DNA of 64,000 nucleotides from Corynebacterium tapiri (lineage in GTDB: Bacteria > Actinomycetota > Actinomycetes > Mycobacteriales > Mycobacteriaceae), in NCBI RefSeq assembly GCF_006334925.1, contig NZ_VDHJ01000001.1, forward strand, positions 62,001-126,000. Reading direction: 5' to 3'. The stretch's first letter is position 1. Each line of letters begins with the position of its first letter. A model generated the notes under the pieces. The model saw only the letters and a program-made list of their open reading frames with translations, searched no databases and was not told where the DNA came from. The position numbers and the translations under genes were made by a program. Below, in pieces: positions 7,806 through 17,313 of this stretch.

Positions 7806-9635
7806 ATGACTGCTCCAGCCCAGCCCGTTCTCGTCTGCGTGGCCTGGCCGTATGCCAACGGCCCGCGCCACATCGGTCACGTCGCCGGTTTTGGCGTCCC
7901 CTCTGACGTCTTTGCCCGCTACCAGCGCATGCGTGGGGCAGACGTCCTCATGGTGTCGGGAACCGATGAGCACGGAACGCCGCTTTTGGTGCAGGCCGAC
8001 AAGGAGGGCGTTTCCGTCAAGGAGATGGCGGATCGTTACAACCGGCAGATTGTGGAGGATCTTGCCGGCCTGGGGCTGTCCTACGACCTGTTTACCCGCA
8101 CCACCACGCGCAACCACTACGCCGTCGTGCAGGAGCTCTTCAAGGGTCTGTACGAAAACGGCTACATGATTAAAGAGACCACCCTGGGTGCGATCTCTCC
8201 CTCCACCGGGCGCACGCTGCCGGACCGCTACATCGAGGGTACGTGCCCCATTTGTGGGGCGACCGATGCGCGTGGAGATCAGTGCGACAGCTGCGGCAAC
8301 CAGCTCGATCCGGCCGACCTCATCGATCCGCGTTCCAAGATCAACGGCGAGACGCCGAAGTTCATCGAGACCGAGCACTTCCTGCTGGATCTTGCATCCC
8401 TCGCCGGCATGCTGGGGGACTGGCTGAAGACCCGCACGGATTGGCGCCCGAACGTGCTGAAGTTCTCCCTGAATCTCCTGGAGGACCTGCGCCCGCGTGC
8501 CATGACCCGCGACATCGATTGGGGAATCCCGATCCCGGTTGAGGGCTGGCAGGACAACGGTGCCAAGAAGCTGTACGTGTGGTTCGATGCCGTGGTGGGC
8601 TACCTCTCTGCCTCCATCGAATGGGCGCACCGCATCGGCGATGACGACGCCTGGAAGGCCTGGTGGCAGAACCCCGACGCCCCGGGTTACTACTTCATGG
8701 GCAAGGACAACATCACCTTCCACTCCCAAATCTGGCCGGCTGAGCTGCTCGGATACAGTGCCGGCGAGTCCGAGCGCACCTACGGCACGCTGAATCTGCC
8801 CACCGAGGTCGTCTCGTCGGAATTTTTGACGATGTCGGGCTCGAAGTTCTCCTCCTCCAAGGGCGTGGTCATCTACGTCAAGGACTTCCTGAAGGAGTTC
8901 GGCGCAGACGCACTGCGTTACTTCATCGCAGTTGCCGGGCCGGAAACCACGGATACGGACTTCACCTGGGATGAGTTCGTTCGCCGCATCAACAACGAGT
9001 TGGCCAATGGTTGGGGAAACCTGGTCAACCGCACGGTGTCCATGGCGTACAAGAACTTCGGTGAGGTGCCCACTCCCGGCGAGCTCACCGAAGCTGACAA
9101 CGCCATCCTTGACCTGGCCAGCCGCACCATGGATGAGGTCGGGGAGAATCTGGCCAAGGCCAAGTTCAAGAACGGCATCTCTGCAGCCATGCACGTGGTG
9201 GGCGAGGCCAATGCCTACATCGCCGAGATGGAGCCGTGGAAGCTGGCCAAGGACGAGTCCCAGCGCGAGCGCCTGGCCACCGTGCTGTGGACTGCGCTGC
9301 AGGTGGTCAGCGACTGCAACGTCATGCTGACTCCCTACCTGCCCAAGACCGCGCAGGCCGTCCACGAGACCCTGGGACGCGAAGGCGTGTGGGCCGCGAT
9401 GCCGGAGGTCCGCGAGGTCAAGGACGATTCCCCGATCGACCCGATTGGCGTCGGGTTGCCTGACCCGGATCAGACCTACCCGATCATTACCGGCGACTAC
9501 ACCCAGCAGCAGGCGCGCTGGGAGCGCATCTCGGTCGAGCCGGGAACTGCGCTGTCTAAGCCCAAGCCGCTGGTGGCCAAGCTGGATCCCGAGCTGGGGC
9601 AGACCGGCCCTGAGTGGGCTCCCGTGAACAGCTAA
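7806..9635 (+). CDS. metG: Methionyl-tRNA synthetase
   Basis: A 609-residue class I aminoacyl-tRNA synthetase that charges tRNA-Met. The HIGH box is at residues 22-25 (RHIGH). A four-cysteine zinc knuckle [18 protein letters not shown] sits in the connective peptide near residue 147. The KMSKS loop appears as KFSSSKG. The C-terminal helical anticodon-binding domain is complete, and there is no appended EMAP-type tRNA-binding domain. Its TAA stop overlaps the ATG of the following MFS gene (TAATG), so the two are likely co-transcribed, though no functional link is obvious. Confidence 0.96.
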   Translation: MTAPAQPVLVCVAWPYANGPRHIGHVAGFGVPSDVFARYQRMRGADVLMVSGTDEHGTPLLVQADKEGVSVKEMADRYNRQIVEDLAGLGLSYDLFTRTTTRNHYAVVQELFKGLYENGYMIKETTLGAISPSTGRTLPDRYIEGTCPICGATDARGDQCDSCGNQLDPADLIDPRSKINGETPKFIETEHFLLDLASLAGMLGDWLKTRTDWRPNVLKFSLNLLEDLRPRAMTRDIDWGIPIPVEGWQDNGAKKLYVWFDAVVGYLSASIEWAHRIGDDDAWKAWWQNPDAPGYYFMGKDNITFHSQIWPAELLGYSAGESERTYGTLNLPTEVVSSEFLTMSGSKFSSSKGVVIYVKDFLKEFGADALRYFIAVAGPETTDTDFTWDEFVRRINNELANGWGNLVNRTVSMAYKNFGEVPTPGELTEADNAILDLASRTMDEVGENLAKAKFKNGISAAMHVVGEANAYIAEMEPWKLAKDESQRERLATVLWTALQVVSDCNVMLTPYLPKTAQAVHETLGREGVWAAMPEVREVKDDSPIDPIGVGLPDPDQTYPIITGDYTQQQARWERISVEPGTALSKPKPLVAKLDPELGQTGPEWAPVNS

Positions 9636-10855
9636 TGGCACGTCGCGCCTCCACCTCATCTGCCCTGCCAGCTGGGGTGGCTTTTGCTGCGGTTATCGTT
9701 GCCGCGCTGAATCTTCGCGCGGGCATTGCCTCAGTAGGCCCCGTGCTGGGTGATGTGCTGGCCGCCTTCGGCGCCGCCGGTGGACTTGCCGGGGTAATCA
9801 CCGCAATGCCTGGCGCCTTCTTTGCCGTCATGGGGTTATCTGCGGTTCCGCTCGCCCGTCGATTGGGACTGACGCGGACCCTCACTCTGGGGATGGGGCT
9901 GGTTCTTGTTGGCCTCAGTTTTCGCCCGTGGGTAAGCAGCGCGCTGCCGTTCATCGCTCTGACCGCGCTCGTGGTTGCGGGAATCGCCCTGGCCAACGTG
10001 CTCCTGCCGGCCTGGATCAAGTTGCACGGGGGATCACACGTGGTCACCCTGATGACGATCAATGGGTCCTTGCTCGGTGCCTCCGGTGCGCTCGGACCGC
10101 TCAGTGCTGCGCTTTACGACGGCCCGCAGGCCTGGCGGCATGCCCTGTTCTTCTGGGTTTACCTTGGCCTGGCGCAGGTAATCGTGTGGCTATTCGTCGC
10201 CTGGCGCCAGGGCTTTGACTTCCCCGGGAAACAGCAAGTGAAGGAGCAGCCCCGCAGGCAAGTTGCCCTGTGGAAAGCTCCCACCGCGCTTTTTCTCACG
10301 CTGTTCTTTGGGCTGCAGTCCATGAACGCCTACTCGCAGATGGGGTACCTGCCACAGATTCTTATCGACGCCGGTGCACGCCAGTCCGTTGCCAGTACCG
10401 CGCTGGCTGTAGTGGGCGGATTGGGCATCGTGGGCGGACTGGTTATGCCCACGCTCATTGATCGCGCAGAATCGCTGACGCCACACCTGATCGGCATCGC
10501 TGCGTGCGCAGTTTTCGGCTACCTGGGCCTCATTCTGGCGCCTACGGCAGCTCCGCTGGTGTGGTCGGTGTTCCTGGGGCTAGGCGGATGGGCTTTCCCG
10601 GCCGCGCTCACGCTGATCGTTGCACGCTCGAAGTCTCCGGAGGTGACGGCGCGACTATCCGGGTTTGTGCAGCCCTTCGGCTACGTCATCGCTGCCCTAG
10701 GTCCGCTGCTCATCGGACTGGTCTATAGCCCGGAGGATCCGCAGTGGACGCCGGTGTTGCTAGCGCTCTTGTTGGCCTCGGTGATTCAGGGGCTGGTCGG
10801 GATTCGGGCTGCCCGGCGGGTGTACATCGACGACGAACTGGCACGCGCCAACTAA
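9635..10855 (+). CDS. MFS transporter, CynX/NimT type
   Basis: A 406-residue major facilitator with about 12 hydrophobic helices. The N-terminal region has the CynX/NimT pattern (AALNLRAGIASVGPVLGDV), and GLQSMNAYSQMGYLPQIL in the second half is typical of this subfamily, which includes cyanate and 2-nitroimidazole transporters. The true substrate cannot be read from sequence. Translation is probably coupled to metG through the shared TAATG. The stop codon interlocks with that of the convergent acetyltransferase gene (CTAA, 10852-10855). Confidence 0.8.
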   Translation: MARRASTSSALPAGVAFAAVIVAALNLRAGIASVGPVLGDVLAAFGAAGGLAGVITAMPGAFFAVMGLSAVPLARRLGLTRTLTLGMGLVLVGLSFRPWVSSALPFIALTALVVAGIALANVLLPAWIKLHGGSHVVTLMTINGSLLGASGALGPLSAALYDGPQAWRHALFFWVYLGLAQVIVWLFVAWRQGFDFPGKQQVKEQPRRQVALWKAPTALFLTLFFGLQSMNAYSQMGYLPQILIDAGARQSVASTALAVVGGLGIVGGLVMPTLIDRAESLTPHLIGIAACAVFGYLGLILAPTAAPLVWSVFLGLGGWAFPAALTLIVARSKSPEVTARLSGFVQPFGYVIAALGPLLIGLVYSPEDPQWTPVLLALLLASVIQGLVGIRAARRVYIDDELARAN

Positions 10856-11352
10856 GTGTTCTCCGTCGATAGCTGCAGATAGACCAGATCCAGGCGGCGG
10901 CCGAACTTAAAGCCAACGCCCGGCAGCCGGCCTCGCTCAACAAATCCCAACTTTTCATGCATGCGCAAAGAGGCCTCGTTGGATCCCTCCACGGTGGCGA
11001 TGAGATCCCATACTTCGGGGTCGGCCTGGGCAGCGTCGATAAGCGCACGCATCAACGCTGTACCTACGCCCTTGCCGTGGGTGGAGGGGCTGACGTAGAT
11101 CGAATGCTCCAGTGTGTGCCGATACCCCGATGCCGGACGGAACTCCCCGTAGCTGGCGTATCCCAAAAACTCTTCACCCTCGTAGGCCACCAAAACAGGC
11201 CAGCCGCGGGATTGTCGCTCACGCATCCACTCTGCGCGTTCGGCTTCAGTGGGAGCAACCTCCACAAAGGTCGCTACGGTTTCTTCGACGGCCCACGTGT
11301 TGATGTCGGTGAGGTTGGGAACATCAGCCTCAGTGGCTTCGCGTATCTGCAT
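10852..11352 (-). CDS. GNAT acetyltransferase, phosphinothricin/methionine-derivative type
   Basis: A 166-residue GNAT enzyme using acetyl-CoA. The Q/RxxGxG/A acetyl-CoA loop appears as HGKGVGTAL (about 93-101), preceded by the VSPSTHGKG strand typical of the PAT/YncA subgroup that N-acetylates phosphinothricin, methionine sulfone or similar amino-acid analogues. NEASLRMHEKLGF is the conserved motif B region. Substrate is not determinable. It is transcribed divergently from tatD, with 30 bp between the starts. Confidence 0.8.
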   Translation of the reverse strand: MQIREATEADVPNLTDINTWAVEETVATFVEVAPTEAERAEWMRERQSRGWPVLVAYEGEEFLGYASYGEFRPASGYRHTLEHSIYVSPSTHGKGVGTALMRALIDAAQADPEVWDLIATVEGSNEASLRMHEKLGFVERGRLPGVGFKFGRRLDLVYLQLSTENT

Positions 11353-11360
11353 GAAGCCTC

Positions 11361-11366
11361 ACGGTA
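11361..11366 (-). promoter_or_regulatory. -10 box of the GNAT gene
   Basis: The minus strand reads TACCGT, 8 nt before the ATG at 11352. No convincing Shine-Dalgarno is present. The tatD -10 box lies 2 bp away on the other strand, so the two promoters are back to back. Confidence 0.35.
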
Positions 11367-11368
11367 GT

Positions 11369-11374
11369 TACAGT
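11369..11374 (+). promoter_or_regulatory. -10 box of tatD
   Basis: TACAGT ends 8 nt before the tatD ATG. There is no Shine-Dalgarno, a leaderless pattern. Confidence 0.4.
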
Positions 11375-11382
11375 GGTTAACC

Positions 11383-12234
11383 ATGTCGAAGAAGAAGTCG
11401 CGCCCCACCCCGGTTCCTGCGGAGACAATCCCTGGGCTCATTGATGCCCACACCCACCTGGCTTCGTCGGGAGCTCATGATGCTGCCTCCGTGCAGGAGT
11501 TCGTTGACCGTGCTGTGGCAGCCGGCGTGGAACGCATGTGCACGGTGGGGGACGGCATTGAGGAGGCTCAGGCAGCCCTGGACGCAGCCCACGCTAATGA
11601 TCGAGTCTTTGCGGCGTGCGCCATTCATCCCACGCGGGCTCACGAGCTCGATGAGACTACTCGCGCCCGTTTGGAGGAGATGGCGGCCGACCCGCGTTGC
11701 GTGGCAATCGGAGAGACCGGGGTGGATACCTACTGGATCAAGCACGACCCCGACAAGACCGCCACACTCGAGCAGCAAGAAGAAGCGTTGCGCTGGCACG
11801 CCGAGCTAGCGCACCGTCACGACAAGGCGCTCATGATTCACAACCGCGAGGCGGATGAGCACCTGCTGCGAATCCTGGACGACTGTGTCTTGCCTACGAC
11901 TGTGATGCTGCACTGCTTCTCCTCTCCTCTGGACGTGGCGCGGGCCGCCCTCGATCGCGGCTGGGTCTTGAGCTTCGCCGGCAATGTGACATTCAAGCGC
12001 AATGACGAGATGCGGCAGGCGGCCGCGCTGGCGCCCATCGAGCAGGTGCTCATCGAGACGGACGCGCCCTACATGACCCCAGAGCCGTTCCGGGGTGCGC
12101 GCAACGAGCCCAGCCTGATCGGGCATACGGCGCTGTGCGTGGCCGAACAACGGGGAATGGACGTGCGGGAATTCGCCTCTCACATGAGCGCCAATTTCGA
12201 TCGGGTCTTTGGTGTAAACCCCGAACTCAAGTAA
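11383..12234 (+). CDS. tatD: TatD-family deoxyribonuclease
   Basis: A 283-residue metal-dependent hydrolase of the TatD/YcfH family with a TIM-barrel fold. The metal site is readable: LIDAHTHL near residue 20, the Glu in AIGETGVD, the His in HNREADEH, HCFSSP, and TDAPYMTPEPFRG near the C-terminus. Family members act as 3'-5' exonucleases in DNA repair or degradation. Its position after metG and before rpf2-ksgA-ispE follows the usual actinobacterial order. Confidence 0.9.
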   Translation: MSKKKSRPTPVPAETIPGLIDAHTHLASSGAHDAASVQEFVDRAVAAGVERMCTVGDGIEEAQAALDAAHANDRVFAACAIHPTRAHELDETTRARLEEMAADPRCVAIGETGVDTYWIKHDPDKTATLEQQEEALRWHAELAHRHDKALMIHNREADEHLLRILDDCVLPTTVMLHCFSSPLDVARAALDRGWVLSFAGNVTFKRNDEMRQAAALAPIEQVLIETDAPYMTPEPFRGARNEPSLIGHTALCVAEQRGMDVREFASHMSANFDRVFGVNPELK

Positions 12235-12319
12235 AGGAGAGTTAAGGCCAGTTATCTGATGTGAATGATGGGACTGGACGTTGTTCACTAATCAGGGCAG
12301 GAGCTTGGCAAATAGGGGC

Positions 12320-12337
12320 TTGTTACCTTATTGTTAC
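12320..12337 (+). promoter_or_regulatory. Direct repeat TTGTTAC-N4-TTGTTAC upstream of rpf2
   Basis: Two identical heptamers (12320-12326 and 12331-12337) are spaced exactly 11 bp, one helical turn, in the 161-bp gap before rpf2. This spacing is what OmpR/PhoB-type response regulators use. In corynebacteria the MtrAB two-component system controls cell-wall and osmoprotection genes, so MtrA is a candidate. No terminator or clear riboswitch is seen in the rest of the gap. Confidence 0.45.
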
Positions 12338-12374
12338 GCAAAGAACTGGCGATCGTGACCGGCCGTCTCCCTGA

Positions 12375-13547
<1,173 letters not shown>

Positions 13548-13568
13548 GACCTCTCCGATTTAAGCTTT

Positions 13569-13617
13569 CGCGGCATGAGTGCTTGATTGAACTGCACTGA
13601 TGCCGCGTTTGTCTTTT
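13569..13617 (+). terminator. Intrinsic terminator of rpf2
   Basis: The arms CGCGGCATGAGTGC (13569-13582) and GCACTGATGCCGCG (13594-13607) pair with one mismatch over 14 bp, then TTTGTCTTTT follows. This is a classical rho-independent structure. Confidence 0.85.
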
Positions 13618-13677
13618 GTCTCTATGGTGGCGGGTGTACGCATCGATCCCCGATGAAGAACAAGGAGTTTTGTCACC

Positions 13678-14217
13678 ATGACCGAGACCTTGCAGGGAAA
13701 GCGCATCGCAGTTGTAGCCACCAACGGCTTTGAGGATTCGGAGCTGTCCAGCCCCGCAGAGGCTGTACGTGAGGCCGGCGGTGAAGTCGTCATCGTTTCC
13801 ACCGAGACCGGCGCACCCATCGAGGGCAAGAACGGTACCAAGGTCGACGTCGACCTTTCCTCCGCAGACGCCAAGGATCAGCAGTTCGACGGCATCCTGC
13901 TGCCAGGCGGCACCGGCAATGCCGACCACATCCGCATGGACAAGGACGCGGTCGCGCTGGTGAAGGCTCACGTTCAGGCCGACAAGCCCCTGGGCGTGAT
14001 CTGCCACGGCGCGTGGATCTTGACCGATGCTGAGGTGCTAAGCGGTCGCACCCTGACGTCGTACCCCTCCCTGCGCAAGGACCTGGAAAACGCCGGTGCT
14101 ACCTGGGTTGATGAGGAGTGCCACTGCGATCAGGGGCTCGTTTCCTCCCGCACCCCGGATGATCTCCCGGCCTTCAACGCGAAGGTCGTCGAGGAGTTCG
14201 CGGAAGGGCAGCACTAG
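13678..14217 (+). CDS. DJ-1/PfpI family protein
   Basis: A 179-residue class I glutamine-amidotransferase-like protein. The nucleophile elbow is Cys109 in GVICHGAW, with His110 next to it and Glu19 in the FEDSEL loop, the PfpI/YhbO arrangement. Members have been described as general-stress chaperones or deglycases and, for PfpI, as proteases; which applies here is open. A good AAGGAG lies 9 nt before the ATG, unlike many leaderless neighbours. It stands between the rpf2 terminator and ksgA. Confidence 0.85.
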   Translation: MTETLQGKRIAVVATNGFEDSELSSPAEAVREAGGEVVIVSTETGAPIEGKNGTKVDVDLSSADAKDQQFDGILLPGGTGNADHIRMDKDAVALVKAHVQADKPLGVICHGAWILTDAEVLSGRTLTSYPSLRKDLENAGATWVDEECHCDQGLVSSRTPDDLPAFNAKVVEEFAEGQH

Positions 14218-14240
14218 CACCTTCGCGGTGGGCCGGCGTG

Positions 14241-14246
14241 TAATTT
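14241..14246 (+). promoter_or_regulatory. -10 box of ksgA-ispE
   Basis: TAATTT ends 7 nt before the ksgA ATG. No Shine-Dalgarno is present, so the ksgA mRNA is probably leaderless. Confidence 0.45.
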
Positions 14247-14253
14247 GTAAGGC

Positions 14254-15090
14254 ATGACGCGCTCGGAAGCCCACCTCCTTGGCCCAGCGGAAATTCGTGA
14301 ACTCGCCGATAAGCTCGGCGTTTCTCCCACGAAGAAGCTGGGCCAAAATTTTGTGCACGATCCCAATACGGTGCGCCGCATCGTGGCAGCTGGCGACGTC
14401 ACCAGCTCTGACCACGTCGTAGAGATCGGCCCTGGCCTGGGTTCGCTCACCGTGGCATTGCTCGATACCGCCCAGCGGGTCACCGCGGTAGAAATCGATC
14501 CCCGCCTTGCCGCGGAGCTACCGGAAACCGTGGCCCAACGAGCACCCTTCGGTGATCTGACCGTGGTGAATAAGGACGCCCTCCAAGTGACTGCCACAGA
14601 CGTCGAATCCCCGACGGCTTTGGTGGCCAACCTCCCGTATAACGTCTCCGTTCCCGTGCTCCTGCACTTTCTGGAGATCTTCCCCTCCATCGAGCGGGTG
14701 CTTGTGATGGTGCAGGCCGAGGTTGCGGATCGCCTCGCGGCGCAGCCCGGGTCCAAGATCTATGGCGTGCCAAGCGTGAAGGCCGACTTCTACGGCGACG
14801 TCCGCCTGGCCGGAAACATCGGCCGCCGCGTTTTCTGGCCCGAGCCCAACGTGGATTCCAAGCTGGTGCGTATCGATCGTCGCGATCGATTCGATCACGC
14901 AGTACGACCCGAGGTTTTCGCGCTTATCGACGCCGCCTTTGCCCAGCGTCGCAAAACCCTGCGAGCAGCCCTGTCGGGCCATTATGGCTCAGGCCAGGCC
15001 GCTGAGGATGCACTCGTAGCAGCTGGCATCGACCCTAAGCTGCGCGGTGAGCGCCTGAGCGTTGACGACTACGTGAGGCTGGCTCGATGA
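14254..15090 (+). CDS. ksgA: 16S rRNA dimethyladenosine transferase
   Basis: A 278-residue KsgA/RsmA enzyme that dimethylates two adjacent adenines in the 3'-terminal helix of 16S rRNA. The N-terminal KLGQNFVHD motif, the SAM loop [10 protein letters not shown], and the catalytic NLPYNVS motif are all intact. Loss of KsgA confers kasugamycin resistance in bacteria. The stop overlaps the ispE start (ATGA), a pairing common in actinobacteria. Confidence 0.95.
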   Translation: MTRSEAHLLGPAEIRELADKLGVSPTKKLGQNFVHDPNTVRRIVAAGDVTSSDHVVEIGPGLGSLTVALLDTAQRVTAVEIDPRLAAELPETVAQRAPFGDLTVVNKDALQVTATDVESPTALVANLPYNVSVPVLLHFLEIFPSIERVLVMVQAEVADRLAAQPGSKIYGVPSVKADFYGDVRLAGNIGRRVFWPEPNVDSKLVRIDRRDRFDHAVRPEVFALIDAAFAQRRKTLRAALSGHYGSGQAAEDALVAAGIDPKLRGERLSVDDYVRLAR

Positions 15091-15977
15091 AGGCGAGCGC
15101 ACCAGGAAAGGTCAACCTCTTCCTCGGGTGCGGAGACGTCCGCGCTGATGGTTACCACGAGCTGGTCACTATTTTCCAGGCGGTGTCTCTGCGGGAAACC
15201 GTGGAGATCACTGCTGGGCGTCCGCAGGTAATTAACGCCGGTGGACGTTATGGGCACCTCACCCCTCTGGATACCTCCAACTTGGCATGGCGAGCAGTTG
15301 AGCTGGTGGCCCAAGAGATTGACGTGGTGCCAGAGGTGGAAGTCTCAATCACCAAAGAGGTTCCCGTGGCTGGCGGGATGGCCGGTGGATCTGCGGATGC
15401 CGCAGCCGCTCTGGTGGCCGCCAACGCATTCTTCGCCGCGGATCTGAGCCAGCAGCGCTTGCACGAGTTAGCCGCTCAGTTGGGCGCGGATGTGCCTTTC
15501 TGCTTGCACGGCAGTACTGCCTTGGGTCGCGGTAGGGGAGACGAGCTGACCTCCCTCATTCAGCGAGGCGAGTACACGTGGGCATTTGTGATGTCTCACC
15601 GTGGCTTGTCCACGCCCGAGGTGTTCCAGACGTGGGATCGGTTGCGGCTGGATGGGCGCGCGACCAGCAGCCTGGATTACTCCGCTGTTGCCCAGGCGCT
15701 GGCTGCCGGTGACCAGCAGGCACTGGCTCAGGCTATGAGCAATGACTTGCAGGCGGCAGCCTGCAGCCTGCGGCCCGAGCTACGAACGATCATGCGCATT
15801 GGTCACCAAGCGGGTGCGCTGCGAGCAATGGTTTCCGGATCTGGCCCCACAGTGGCTTTCCTATGTGAAAACGACGCCACCGCACGCGAGGTAATCGGTG
15901 CAGTGACGTCAGAGACATCAGGAACCTTCGGCATCACTGCCGGAGGCCCGGTGCCGGGAGCGCAGCTCGAAAACTAG
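15087..15977 (+). CDS. ispE: 4-diphosphocytidyl-2-C-methyl-D-erythritol kinase
   Basis: A 296-residue GHMP kinase of the non-mevalonate isoprenoid pathway, phosphorylating CDP-methylerythritol. It has the N-terminal APGKVNLFL strand, the ATP loop [17 protein letters not shown], and the C-terminal GSGPTVAFL motif. Translation is coupled to ksgA by a 4-bp overlap. Its TAG interlocks with the stop of the convergent lipoprotein gene (CTAG, 15974-15977). Confidence 0.95.
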   Translation: MKASAPGKVNLFLGCGDVRADGYHELVTIFQAVSLRETVEITAGRPQVINAGGRYGHLTPLDTSNLAWRAVELVAQEIDVVPEVEVSITKEVPVAGGMAGGSADAAAALVAANAFFAADLSQQRLHELAAQLGADVPFCLHGSTALGRGRGDELTSLIQRGEYTWAFVMSHRGLSTPEVFQTWDRLRLDGRATSSLDYSAVAQALAAGDQQALAQAMSNDLQAAACSLRPELRTIMRIGHQAGALRAMVSGSGPTVAFLCENDATAREVIGAVTSETSGTFGITAGGPVPGAQLEN

Positions 15978-17227
15978 TCGTTCTTGCCGGTAGAGATCTC
16001 CATCTCCACCGGGGAGAAGTCGAGCTTGTGGCGCAGGGAGACCTCGCCCTTCTTCAGGTCGACTACGACCAGCTCGTTGTTCTCAGCGTCGGTGATGTAG
16101 GCATCAGAGCCGGACACCTTCAGGATCGGTCCCGGCTGCTGCCACTCTTCCTTCTCCTCCCAAGGCTGGATGGCGTCGATGCGGTTGGTGATCTCACCGG
16201 TTTCCTCATCGATGACCACGAGCTTGCCGTCGTTGGTCAGCACCAGGGCCTCACCCTCGGGGCCACGGCCCAGGGAACGGAACCAGTAGGTTGCGCCCAG
16301 GTCGACCTTCTTGGCGGTCTTGTCTGCGGAGTTGATCAGCAGGACCGACTCGGGGTGCTCGTGTTTGGCGTCCTTGTCCACCTTGTTGTCACCCAGGACG
16401 ATCGGCGACTCCTCGGAGCCTGCGAGGTTGCCGCTGCGCTGGTAGCCCTCGGCCGGGATCTTGTGGAACTCACCGTCAGAAAAAACGACGGGTCCGTTGG
16501 TGCAGCCGAAGACCAGGGCCTCGCCTTCTGCCACGGCCTCGCCATGGATGCCGGGGCAGTCGGTGGTTTCTGCCAGCGTCTTACCGTCCGCGGAGACGTG
16601 GCGGATGGTGTGGCGCTCATCCTCAGTGCCCACGGTGTGGACGATCGAGCCATCCTCGAGCGGGACGGCGACACCATGGTGGGGTTCACCGGTGGAGATG
16701 GTGCGCTTGTCTGCATCCGGGTTTGCGATGTCCTCGGTCTTGACCACGGTGATATCGCCGGATCCATCGGCGAACAGGGCCGTGAGGTCGTCGTGGTGGA
16801 CGACGTGCCCCGCATGTTCTGCCGGGTATGTTGCGTCAGTCAGATGTGGCTGCGACTCGTAGTAGTGGTAGTGGTCGCCGTGTTCCTTGGCGTGGTTGCC
16901 AGAGTCGTAGACCGCGAACTCATCGCCATGAGTCACCATCAGGTGGCGACCATCACCGGCCTGGTTTAAGCGGTAGAAACCAGGTTCATTGACCTGGGAG
17001 ATAATCTCGCCGTTGATGGCATTGAGGGTGACGATGCCACCGTCGTGACTCAGGGTGACACGCGGAGTGAGGGTGGAGACCTCCTTCTCCTCGGTTGAGG
17101 AGGCCGCTGTGGTCTCAGCGGCACTGGAGTTGCTGGAGGTGGGTGCAGCGGAATCACTGGTGGATTGGCAGGACGCGATGGTCAGCGCGCTGACAGCGAG
17201 CGCGGTGAAAGTGACAATCTTTTTCAT
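15974..17227 (-). CDS. AztD-like His-rich beta-propeller lipoprotein
   Basis: A 417-residue exported lipoprotein with lipobox LTIASC (Cys20) followed by a Ser/Thr-rich linker. Residues 110-146 hold a flexible His cluster (His112, 116, 119, 121, 128, 138, 141, 144, 145). The rest looks like repeated beta-propeller blades (VVVD, VVIDEETGEI, LLINSAD). This architecture matches the periplasmic zinc chaperone AztD, which passes zinc to the binding protein AztC. No zinc ABC transporter genes lie nearby and I found no Zur-like palindrome upstream, so the zinc role is inferred from the protein alone. A minus-strand TACTGT box ends 8 nt before the ATG. Confidence 0.65.
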   Translation of the reverse strand: MKKIVTFTALAVSALTIASCQSTSDSAAPTSSNSSAAETTAASSTEEKEVSTLTPRVTLSHDGGIVTLNAINGEIISQVNEPGFYRLNQAGDGRHLMVTHGDEFAVYDSGNHAKEHGDHYHYYESQPHLTDATYPAEHAGHVVHHDDLTALFADGSGDITVVKTEDIANPDADKRTISTGEPHHGVAVPLEDGSIVHTVGTEDERHTIRHVSADGKTLAETTDCPGIHGEAVAEGEALVFGCTNGPVVFSDGEFHKIPAEGYQRSGNLAGSEESPIVLGDNKVDKDAKHEHPESVLLINSADKTAKKVDLGATYWFRSLGRGPEGEALVLTNDGKLVVIDEETGEITNRIDAIQPWEEKEEWQQPGPILKVSGSDAYITDAENNELVVVDLKKGEVSLRHKLDFSPVEMEISTGKND

Positions 17228-17235
17228 AAAGGTCG

Positions 17236-17241
17236 ACAGTA
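17236..17241 (-). promoter_or_regulatory. -10 box of the AztD-like gene
   Basis: The minus strand reads TACTGT, 8 nt before the ATG at 17227, with no Shine-Dalgarno. Confidence 0.4.
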
Positions 17242-17297
17242 ACAGACCGTGTTAAATCGTTGCCTGAGCGCAATTAAAAGAGCGCGGAGCCAGCACT

Positions 17298-17303
17298 TAG
17301 ACT
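17298..17303 (+). promoter_or_regulatory. -10 box of the ABC-F gene
   Basis: TAGACT lies 10 nt before the ATG at 17314. The transcript would carry at most a few leader bases. Confidence 0.4.
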
Positions 17304-17313
17304 GAGGGGCATC

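Noticed and set aside
14218..14240. Small hairpin CACC-TTCGC-GGTG after the DJ-1 gene as a terminator
   Set aside because: Only 4 bp of stem and no T-run.
17228..17313. Zur box upstream of the AztD-like gene
   Set aside because: No A+T-rich palindrome of the Zur type is visible in the 86-bp gap.
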